NCBI GenBank assembly: GCA_020740775.1
Contig: JAHEWK010000001.1
Coordinates: 2,666,001 to 2,730,000 of the forward strand
Length of the DNA stretch: 64,000 nucleotides
From: Ilyonectria destructans
Lineage: Eukaryota; Ascomycota; Sordariomycetes; Hypocreales; Nectriaceae
Reading direction: 5' to 3'
This document shows, one piece after another, positions 46,424-55,355 of this stretch (within the stretch, counting starts at the first letter, position 1; each line of letters starts with the position of its first letter). Made by a program: the position numbers and the translations under genes. Under the pieces are notes generated by a model, which did no database searches, was not told the origin of the DNA, and saw only the letters and a list, made by a program, of their open reading frames with translations.

Positions 46424-47520
46424 ATGCACGTCGACGTCGTCCCACGCCGTGACGACACCGCTTGCGACGACAAGCAGTATTTCTGGGTGTGCCATTCCGG
46501 GAAATTTAGAGGATGCTGCACCGAGGATCCATGCGGCCTAGGATACTGCCTCGACGACGACAGGGAAAAGTTCTTGAGCACGAAGCATGCCGCCAGCGCC
46601 AGTTCCATCAAGTCCAGGACAGCGTCTTCCACTCTCACGTCTTCTAATGATGACGATGGAGGCACGACCACTGAGACGGAAATCGAAACCGAAACGGAAG
46701 AAGAACGGCCAACAAAACACATGACGGACTCGGGCACCACCCACACGATTCCTAACAATGACCGCGTCACTGTCACCAAGCACACCCTCATCGTTACCGA
46801 CAAAGCCCCTTCTCGAACTCCCACGCCGACTGTTTCCTCATCCTCTGTACTGGACGCGACGGGAGTGCCCTCGTCTGGGGCCACCAGTGTCGTCCCTTCT
46901 GAGACAGCTTCAGCCAGTGGCGGTTCTCCCGAAGACAACGCCGGCAGCTCGTTCTCCACGGGGGCCATTGCTGGAGCCGCCATCGGCGGGGTCATCGCGT
47001 TGGCCATCATCGCCATCCTAGCAGTTGTGTTCCACCGGCGCCGAAGACATGCACGACGATACTCCCAGGACAGCATGAACAATATTGGAGAAAACGGCTC
47101 CGGCGAGAAGGCCTACTTCGAAGCCATGTCGCCTCATACCACCGGTACCCAAGGCAGTGGCGATCCATTTGCCCCTTTTGGAGGTCAGAATCATTCACCC
47201 CTAACCTTCCAACAACTGCTAATGTTCTTCCAGGTCGAGCTGACAAGGCAGACGATGCCCACCAGCCGCCAGGCCATACCTTTGAGATGGATGGGACCAG
47301 CAGCGCACCAGTTGAACTGCCTGCTGAGATCCAAGGCGCGGCTGTTTCGCGCTTCCAAACGGCAACACACTCGTCAGACACGACCATTCGGAAGCACCGC
47401 GTCCAGCCGAGTGGCCCTACTGACCCTCGTGCCAATCTCAATGCTTCAACAGCAGACCGTCGTCACAACACTTACGTCAATCATTGGAACCAGTACCGCG
47501 GTCTGGGGCCAGAGCGCTAG
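46424..47520 (+). CDS. Cys-rich single-pass membrane protein, possible surface sensor
   Basis: Two exons, 46424-47183 and 47234-47520, give 348 residues. The 50-nt intron (GTCAGA donor, GCTAAT branch, CCAG acceptor) joins FAPFG to GRADKADDAHQPPG. The open frame upstream begins only from TTG, so I use the ATG at 46424. The N-terminus holds six cysteines in residues 14-42, around the phrase GKFRGCCTEDPCGLGYC, seen in fungal membrane proteins without a named function. A Ser/Thr-rich, probably glycosylated stalk follows. One transmembrane segment spans about residues 181-203 (GAAIGGVIALAIIAIL), followed by RRRRHARR. The basic stop-transfer side implies that the N-terminus is outside although no signal peptide is seen. 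The tail is polar and carries VELPAEIQ. The plan resembles Wsc/Mid2-like sensors, but the homology is not shown. Confidence 0.72.
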
Positions 47521-48011
47521 GCAGATTCGATACCAAAGGGATTTGATTTTGATGAGCATTTTCTGGAGCTGCGCATAGATTAATACCCTGTTTAAGTGTA
47601 TGGCCCGGCTTGATATCATGGAAACGGTTTGAAGTTGGAACAGGCTTCCATGTGGCAATGGCACGGATCTAGTCCGCCGGCAAAAAGGGTCTCGACCTAT
47701 ATAAGAAACTAACAATTTCATTTCGTCTTTCGTCATGAGATCAATAGTACAGGAGATTGCCTTTCTTTCCAAGTACGGGGTGATTGTTCTCTCACGTACT
47801 CGCGTGTGTGTGTTGTGGTTGTGTCTGTGTCTGTAGAGCCCTACCTGCCATACGCCTGAAATGCAAAAAGTTGGCCCTAGGGGCGTGGAACCGTCTTATC
47901 CCATCCTTTTTAAAGTCTTTATCCCCCTTAAGTAAATAATTCAACACGCTGTGGAATATCAAGTGGTGTTTTCGTTGTTCCCGTTTCCGGTTGCGAATTG
48001 CGGCGACTGGA
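47521..48011. other. Convergent 3' intergenic region with TG-rich tract
   Basis: Spacer between the membrane-protein and RPB4 stop codons, probably both 3' UTRs. A TG-rich tract lies at about 47804-47835. Confidence 0.5.
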
Positions 48012-48591
48012 TTACCGGTTTTGCAGCTTGGAAATCTCATCGAGCAGGTCCTGGAGGTCCTCGTCCTTGATCTTGTCGGCCAGCGACGGGATCAGCGTCT
48101 TGGCCTCGTCGGCATTCTCGCAGCATAGAGAACCTATGTATGGGTTAGCCTAACCAGGGGTCCGACAAACGAGTTGGAATCGCTTCGCACCAAGTTGTGC
48201 ACGCTCAAACTTGGCCAGGTCCTTATGCGCACTGAGCAGGCGTTCGACGGCCTCGACGTTCTCCTTCTGGGTGAATCGGGCGAAATGGTCCAGGTAGTTA
48301 AGCGTCTGGTTCAGCATTCTACAGCGAGGAACATTCTCACGGTCAGCGATTGACAAATGGAGCAGGGCGCGAGGCCAGGGCGAGGAGGAGAAGAGGCGAA
48401 GCGTACTCGGTCTCGTTCACGTTCTTGCGGTCGTTTCGACGCTTGGCGACGAGGGCGTTGAGGACGAGGGAGGCTTCGGAGAGGGTCAAGGTGTCGACGT
48501 TCTGGAACTCGCCGAGGTTGAGGTTGGCCGAGGCCTCTTCGTTGCCGGGCGGCGGCGGCTTGGGGCGAGAGGTGCGCGGGTGAGTAGGCAT
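48012..48591 (-). CDS. RPB4: RNA polymerase II subunit Rpb4
   Basis: Three exons, 48591-48407, 48318-48191 and 48133-48012, give 144 residues. Introns of 88 and 57 nt join NETE to MLNQTLNYL and RAQLG to SLCCENADEA in frame. The sequence is the compact Rpb4 form: a short Pro-rich start, LGEFQNVDTLTLSEASLVLNAL, the LDHFARFTQKENVEAVERLL helix and the C-terminal ENADEAKTLIPSL with a terminal helix. Length is close to human POLR2D (142) and shorter than S. cerevisiae Rpb4. With Rpb7 it forms the stalk of Pol II, working in initiation, nascent-RNA binding and mRNA export or decay coupling. Confidence 0.96.
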
Positions 48592-49273
48592 GTTTTTTCG
48601 AGGAACGGACGGCCACGTGAAGAGGATGCGATTTGTGCGGATTGAACGATGCCGGGACCGGAAGACGAGTCGAGGCGAGAGAATGGAAACGCGACGGGCG
48701 GACGGGCGGTGACGCGGGGGGGTGATGCGCGGCGCGAGGGTGTAGATGCAGATCTAATCTAGATGGAGGCGTAGAAACAAAGAAGCGTTGCAGTGGGCGC
48801 CGGGCGGGATGAGGCTGAAGAGGTTGTGAGAGGTTGGCCGCCGGAGCTACCTATCGTAAGTGCCGACCCCTGCCTGATGCAATTTAGTGGGGCGCCGCCT
48901 TGCTGCCAAAGCGAGTTGCCCTTTGGCTGGGCTGGCACAATGGAGTCGCGTGGCGGCTCGAAGCAGCAGCTCATCCACCGAACGCAGCGCAAAAGGGGAC
49001 GAGCAACCAACAAAGATTATGACCAGCCCGGTTTGAAGTAATAATAAATCATCGCCTGGACCAGCTTCTCGCTCCATTTCAAAAGCCACAGGTACCAGTG
49101 ACCCTCCAGGTTCCCCCACCTTTTAATTACTGCGCGGACAGCTTGCTGACCGTTGCGCCTCTAGGAACCTCAGGGTAGTTGATGGTTCTCTCATCGATGG
49201 ACCGGTGAGCCTCAAGGGCCAAGTGGAACCTGATATTGGAGCGTTGATGAGCCATCCGCCACACCCGACACCA
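48592..49273. promoter_or_regulatory. Divergent intergenic region, RPB4 and TRS23
   Basis: About 680 bp between divergent starts; promoters of both genes. An in-frame upstream ATG at 49247 could extend TRS23 by nine residues. No other gene is seen. Confidence 0.5.
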
Positions 49274-49858
49274 TGTAAGAATGCTCAATGCCGTCGCATG
49301 GCTCTCTGACCGTCTCGCTCTGACCTTGTCGCTCCTCCTCCATAGGACTGTCTTTGCCCTCATCATCATCAACAAGGCCGGTGGCTTGATCTACAACAAG
49401 AACTTCCACGACGGCCTCAACCAGATCAGCACAAACGACTACCTCGTTCTTGCCGGAACCTTCCATGGGTAACTCCCCCCGCTCCCCTCTCTTTCCCTAG
49501 GTGCCAAAGAAGCTCACGCTCCCTCCTCAGCGTCCACGCCATCACGGCACGCCTCAACCCCGTCAAGCCCGTGCCTGGCTCCACGCCCAGCGGGAGCAGA
49601 CCGGAGCCTCCGTCGGGGCTCGAGGTCCTGGAGACGGAGAACTTCCGCATGCAGTGCTACACCACCTTGACGGGCACCAAGTTCCTCATCTTCACCGACA
49701 CCACGCAGGCCAATGTCGACGTCACCATCCGCCGCATCTACGACCTGTACTCTGACTACGTCATGAAGAACCCCTTCTACTCCCTAGAGATGCCTGTCCG
49801 GTGTGACATTTTTGACCGGAAAATGTTGTCGTACATTAGGGAGATCAATAATCGATAG
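49274..49858 (+). CDS. TRS23: TRAPP complex subunit Trs23/TRAPPC4
   Basis: Three exons, 49274-49275, 49346-49468 and 49531-49858, give 150 residues. In the favoured model, intron 1 (GTAAGA to CATAG, 70 nt) splits the start codon: AT lies in exon 1, and G opens exon 2, giving MTVFALIIINKAGGLIY, the expected N-terminus. Using the in-frame ATG at 49247 instead would add nine residues. Intron 2 (62 nt) joins GTFHG to VHAITARL. The longin-like fold is recognised by NDYLVLAGTFHG, the FRMQCYTTLTGTKFLIFTD block, and the C-terminal YSDYVMKNPFYSLEMP. Trs23 is a core subunit of TRAPP, the guanine-nucleotide exchange complex for Ypt1/Rab1 in ER-to-Golgi transport. Confidence 0.92.
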
Positions 49859-50078
49859 ATGGGCCCGATGCTGGCCATGGACGGCCGCGTGGGCGGGGGA
49901 TACTAGCGGGGGAGCGAATGGTGGGCTACAGTATAGAGACGCTCATCTATAGTGTCATGGCACGAGGATATATGCGGCTGGTAATGACTTTGATCTTGTT
50001 TCGTCTAAAACCCCTGACCTGTGGCTATTGTACAATTACTGAGGAGGCGACGGAGAGTGCTCATGCATCGGGCACCGA

Positions 50079-51000
50079 CTATGACGTGTCCATCTTGTCG
50101 CCCTTATCTTGACTCTTCTTGTCACCTGAACCGCTTCCACCAGATTCGTCCTCCTCCTTGACGCCCTCGAGTGAGGCCTTCTTAGCAGCCTCCTCCTCCT
50201 CGCGCGCCGCCTTCTCCTGTCTGGCCTTCTCCTCCTCCATGCTCATGCGCAGAGCAAGGGCCAGCTCCGGCTCCATGGCGGGATCGAATCCAAACTCAAA
50301 CTCCTCGTTGCTGCCACCTGCGCCGCCGGCCCCGCTGCCACCAGAGGCGTTCTCGCCGAGGAGGATGGGGGTAGCAATCAGCTGGTCGCTGAGGAGCTTG
50401 CTGCTGGGGGGGATAACCACCAGGTGGCAGCCCTCGTTGGTCTTGACGGTATCGATGAAGAGTTGGAGCTTCTTCTGGGTGGTATCATCATCAAGGTCGC
50501 CGAACAGGATAAAGTCGACGGCGACGTTGGCCTTCTTCATCTTCTTAGCGAGTGTCGTGAGCTCCTTCTCGGACTCCTCCACGGGCGAGCAAACGAACAC
50601 GATTATTCGTTGGCGTTGCGATCGGTTCTGTCGGTGCTTCAATGCGAGCTTTGGGGACGAGTCAGCCATGGGACGGGAACAATGTGAGAAGGTAGGAGAT
50701 GGCACATACAGTAGCTACTTGGATACCAGTCTTCAGGTGGGAGGAGCCTCCAATCTTCTTCTTGGTTCGGTGCAGGCCCTCGAGGATCTTGCCCTGCTCG
50801 GTGGTGAGGGTGACGAGGACCTCGGGGCCCTTGCCGCCCATGCTCATCAGGCCCACGGAAGACTCCGGGTTGCCTTGTGTGATGGTCTGGAACAGGATGC
50901 CGACAGCATCTACTTGTGAGTCGAATCGGGTTGGTTGGTAGTCGCCATTCCTGCTGCTCTCACTGTTGTCCACGACAACCATGACCGCCTCGAGAACCAT
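50079..51000 (-). CDS. RPN10: 26S proteasome ubiquitin receptor Rpn10
   Basis: Two exons, 51000-50710 and 50648-50079, give 286 residues; the 61-nt intron (GTATGT to AAAG) joins IQVAT to LALKHRQN. Residues ~1-190 form the von Willebrand A domain: MVLEAVMVVVDNSESSRNGD, LMSMGGKGPEVLVTLT and RIIVFVCSP. A Gly/Ser linker follows, then one ubiquitin-interacting motif, PELALALRMSMEEE, with the invariant Ala and Ser. The C-terminus is charged and ends DKMDTS. The vWA domain holds the base and lid together and the UIM captures ubiquitin chains. One UIM, as in yeast, rather than two as in animals. It converges on TRS23 with 220 bp between stops. Confidence 0.97.
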
Positions 51001-51524
51001 CGTGCCGGATTTCTGATGTTGAGTCCCCGTAAAGATGGGTGTGTCGAGTCTGTGGGTGCTGGATGTAGGGATCGGATATTGGAGGGGTGGTGATTTGCGA
51101 ATGTTGGTGTTCAGCTTGGTCGGAGGTGAGAAGGCTGGAAGCGGCGAAGCGACGAAGCTCCCCAAGTGTCGTAAGGCAGTTCAGCCTGGCAGATGTCCAA
51201 GCTTAGCTAAAGGGGTACTGGTACCCTCTTGTCCTCGCATATTTGCTGTCAAAATGGGTACTGGGTACATCCAGGGCGGCAAAGCCAGTGCACCTTGAAT
51301 TCAGGGAAGTTGTGATTACCTAAGAGCAAACTCCTCCACACCGCCCCGTTTGTTTACTTAGATCTACGCTCCACCACTTGCGGCGCGCCTGGGGTAATCT
51401 TCATATTTGACACAGTTCTTGTTGAACATATCTCTTTCACAAACACGCACCCCTCAAAAAATCGACGCGCCCCTCACATCAACGCGTTTAGCATCCCCTC
51501 ACATCAACGCGCCCAGCATCCAAC
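51001..51524. promoter_or_regulatory. Divergent intergenic region, RPN10 and NBL1-like gene
   Basis: About 524 bp between divergent starts; both promoters. Just before the ATG at 51525, the words CCCCTCACATCAACGCG occur twice (around 51470 and 51497). Confidence 0.55.
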
Positions 51525-52693
51525 ATGGCCCCCGTACGAACAAAGAAGCGAGTATCAGACGCGATGGCAGATCAGAGAGTTCCCGTACGGCCCAGCCCAA
51601 CAACACCTCACCACCGAAGCCCAATCAAGAAGCGAAAGGGAGGAATCAGTCTGCACCAGAAGCAGGCTCTCATCGACAACCTCCAACTAGAAAGTACGGG
51701 AATTTCTTCAGATGTGGAGGCGCGATGTGATGTTGACAATTCTCCCAGTCACCGAACGCGCTCGACGACTACGAGCCCAGTACAACCTCCAGGCGCAAGG
51801 CCTCCGATCGCGTGTCGAAATTCGAATTAACCGAATTCCCGTGTCCTTGCGAAAGATCAAGATGGGCGATCTACTACTCAAGCACCTGGAGCAAGAGCAG
51901 AAGCGGTCAGCAAGAGCAGCAGTTCCTGCCAAGGTTATTCCTGCGCGATCCCCCCAGAAGCCGGCGCAGACCAGTATTCTCACTGTGAACCCCGCCGGAC
52001 GCGCTCAAAAGCGCATGAGGTCAGTGCAATTACAAGCGACGCGATATCATTTTATTGACATTTTATATCAGCGACGCGATCTCTGGAGACAAAGAGAATG
52101 ACTTGGTCGAGAACGCCAAGAAGCGAATTCGTGTCAGGCCAGGTGCAGACGTTCGCCCAGCACAGATCTTGTCACCAACCTCGTCCAATTCGCGTCTGAA
52201 CCGACCCCGGCCTGCATCCCCTGTCAAGTCTGCCATCGCACGTCCCGCTTCACCGCTAAAGAACTCTGGGCCGACGCGCACCACCGCGACAAGTGTCTTG
52301 TCCAGCATGGTGGAGAAGGCCAAGGCGACCCGGGCTGGAGCGGCACGGAAGGTGACGGCGACTTCAAACGCGAGCTCGAGTTCTAGTGGTACAAGCGCTG
52401 CCACGCGAACCAGGCGGGCGGCTGCTCCTGCAGCATCTCGAGCCCCTGCATCCCGGCCTGCTACAAGAAACGCTCGCAGAGTTAGTGACAATAGCGAGAC
52501 CAGCGAGGGCAGTACTGGGACAGTAGTGAAGCGGGGGGCTGCGGCCAAGCCGGCACCTGCAACGAAGAGAGGAATGATGAGCTCCATCAGGAAAGGTGTG
52601 ACAGGGGGTGCGAAGAAGGCGGCTACCAAAGCTGCCGCACCAGCTGCCGCTCCAACAACAGGTACGGGGCGAGTGCTACGGAAACGAGGTTGA
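51525..52693 (+). CDS. NBL1: Borealin/Nbl1-like chromosomal passenger protein
   Basis: Three exons, 51525-51693, 51749-52019 and 52072-52693, give 353 residues; introns of 55 and 52 nt join NLQLE to ITERARRL and KRMS to DAISGDKEND. The N-terminal ~115 residues show the borealin signature: SLHQKQALIDNLQLE, then ITERARRLRAQYNLQAQGLRSRVEIRINRIP, then LRKIKMGDLLLKH. These helices pack with survivin/Bir1 and INCENP/Sli15. The rest is Ala/Ser/Thr/Arg-rich and disordered, with TRRAAAP-type repeats, ending RVLRKRG. Budding-yeast Nbl1 is only the helical core (73 aa); filamentous fungi have this longer form. Role: targets Aurora B to centromeres. Confidence 0.85.
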
Positions 52694-52872
52694 AGCTCGG
52701 TCTCTGAAGAGCATTTGTGTTTTTTTCTCATGAACGGCGTTATTGGGATAGGACGACTAGGAAAGAGTCTGGTTAGTTCAATTGGCAGGGGACATGTGAC
52801 GGGAACAGGAGATATGAGCATTTAAACGTCGAGTCAAGACATAATAATGATGAATGCGTTATCTGCGATTGT

Positions 52873-53743
52873 CTATGGTGGGGGTGCCGCCTTCTTCTTC
52901 TTCTTGTCCTCAACAAGCTCAATGTGATCCTCAGGTATCTCCTTGTACTTTTCAACCAAAAACTCCTCGATCTCGGGGCTGACATCGCCCTGCACCACAA
53001 TCTCCTCTCCTCCGCTGGGAAGCTTGGTCACTGAGGATCCAGTCGCAAATTTCTTGCCGAGATCCTTGGCCACCTGGGGGATGAGTTAGCAAGTGCCGCT
53101 CTCGGGGACACAACGTGTCTTGCGGCTTTAAGTGGCCTACCTTCTTCAACTCCAGCCCGAAAAGCTCGAGGCCTATCACGGCCGTGACGTATTTCTTCTT
53201 GTTTCGCTCGATCCGCTTGATGGTGATCATGCTCTTGGCAAGCTTTTCAACCTGCTTGGCCTCGGCGGCCTCAGCCTTTGCCGTCTTCTTCTGGGCGTCC
53301 TTTGCGGCTCGCTTCTGGGCTTCGACGGAGAGTGACGCGGTGGCAGCCTCTAGGGCCTCTGGGATGGGCGTTAATGGATGTTCAATCCTGAATAGTGTGT
53401 CTGGAAAGACCAGGGGGTTTTTCGCACCTGCGGACCAAATCCGTTCGTACATGACGGGTTCGTTCTTCTCTAGCCATTCCTGGCACTTTCTGACGGTGCC
53501 ACCATACTCGCAGTACTACTTGGCCATCGTTAAGCTTCGGGGGTCGGACTCGCGGGGGGGATGTCATATGGGAGGGGAGCGAACCTCGGGGGGCAGAGTG
53601 CAAACTGGACAGGGTCAGAATTAATTCAGTTTCTCATCGGAGCAAGCAGACGGGACAACTGCTGAAGAAAAAGAAGACGTACCGCCGCAGTATACTACAT
53701 GTCGGGCCTGGGGCTCGCCCTCGGGCTGTTCTGTGTCTGCCAT
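52873..53743 (-). CDS. TMA22: Translation machinery-associated protein 22 (DENR homologue)
   Basis: Five exons: 53743-53683, 53604-53585, 53515-53428, 53358-53141 and 53073-52873, giving 195 residues. Introns are 78, 69, 69 and 67 nt. Exon 2 is only 20 nt (VCTLPPE) but is required to complete HVVYCGGVCTLPPEYCEYGG, the conserved N-terminal region with its cysteines. A charged helix (AQKRAAKDAQKKTAKAEAA) leads to the SUI1/eIF1-like domain, MITIKRIERNKKKYVTAVIGLELFGLELKK then KKFATGSSVT. DENR/Tma22 pairs with MCT-1/Tma20 to recycle deacylated tRNA from post-termination 40S subunits and to support re-initiation. The tail is KKKKKAAPPP. Length matches the family. Confidence 0.95.
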
Positions 53744-55355
53744 GGCGTGTATGTGCAGACGTGGTGTAGGGGAAGCTCTTGGATGGCGAGACGCGTGCCA
53801 GATACGATAACTCAACCCATGGCGGGGTAAAATTCATGGAGGGGCTTGCAGCGCTGCCAGCCCAGCGAGCACCGGCCGGGAGCGGAGTGGGTGGCGGGGC
53901 CGTTCGGGCCTGAGGCACAAGGCACAAGGGACGCCGCGAGCGAAGACCCCAGGTTCCCGTTTCTGTCTGAGGCACCGAGATCTGACCCCAACTCCCCGAG
54001 TCTCCTCCCAACCTCTTCTGGACGGCGTCCCGAGTTATTAGCCAACTTCACTAACCGCCGCCAACCCTCAATGGACGACACTGCAAAGCAACGCCAAAAA
54101 GGGCCGCGAACGCAATAGTGACACTGCAGACTGGGGCGCATCTGCGTAAATGCACTTACCCGCCCGTTTCCTCGAGGAACTATTGATTCCGGCTCCGGTC
54201 TGATGGCACCTGGCGAAAGTTGCGTTTCCGTGTCAGCGCTTGCAGCCTTCACACGTCGATCGATGTGGCCGCCATAACTGGCGCGTCAATCTCTTGGGAG
54301 CCATTTCCACCACCAGTTCTCGCCCCCACTCGCGCCTCCCAAACGCTCATGACATTCGAGACGTCGGCGAGCCGGCCACCTCTAGGGCGGGCTTGTTGCA
54401 TGATTTGTATCAATCCACCGTTCTCATCGTCCCGTCGTCCTGTCTAGTCATGCGTCCTAGCATCGGTATCACAAGCCCGCAGCCTCCTCGAGAACGGGGA
54501 TATGCGAGGCCAAGCAGCAGTTAGCCGCCGGGAGAAGGCCAACTCCACGATTGGCCAGACCCCTGCTCTATCAGCCCAATCATAGGCCACCAATGTCACA
54601 GTTTCGCGCGCGCCAGCCAGTCGTCATGCTACCCGGCCTTGCTACTCCATCGCACCGCTGTCACCCAAATATAGAAGCACGAGCTGCATGGCAATTGTTT
54701 CGTTCATTGGATGAAGCCGCCAACTAGTCGCTCGATAGTGGACGCGGCCAGGACGGCTATGCAGGCCACCATCCCACTTTCATCCAACTTCACGCACTCT
54801 CACGCACCTTCACGCGGCGCGGGCTGTGAGTTGGGCGCCGCCGGCATTGCCCAGCACCATGCGCTCGCCGCCCTGCTCACCAGTCAGCTCCTTCTGGAGG
54901 CGCTGATGATGTCTTAGCCAACCTCCGTTCGCTCCATGCGGCAAGCCAGTTCAGGTCCGTCGCTGCATCGACCCACCGAGATGCGCTTGTGGGTGCGCAT
55001 GGTTCTTGACATGGCTTGTAGGTGCCACTTTTGCGACTGCAGTTGCTTGCCGCCCACCGCATACCCGCTCCTGGCTTCTCGCCCCGGCCTCTTTAAGACT
55101 TTGCCAGTCCCCAACCGGAAGCCTGGCCTCTTACTCCGCATTCACTTCTTCCATCTCCAGCTGTCGCGCTGTGTCATTGCAAATCTATAATAGAGCTTTC
55201 GTTGATCGAAGCATCCTGTCGTTTATACGTACTAATACCCAGACGCCGGTCGTCGATACATACATTACCGTTACCACTAATACCCATTCACCACCAGTGT
55301 TGCGTCGTGCCACCCGGCTACAGTCAGATATTCAGGAATATCTGATCTTCGCAAC
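53744..55355. other. Divergent intergenic region, TMA22 and methyltransferase gene
   Basis: About 1.6 kb with no supportable gene, GC-rich near TMA22 and with TACAT/ATTACC-type AT-richer sequence near 55250. It should hold both promoters and the leader of the methyltransferase gene. Short ATG-led frames are present but lack family resemblance. Confidence 0.45.
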
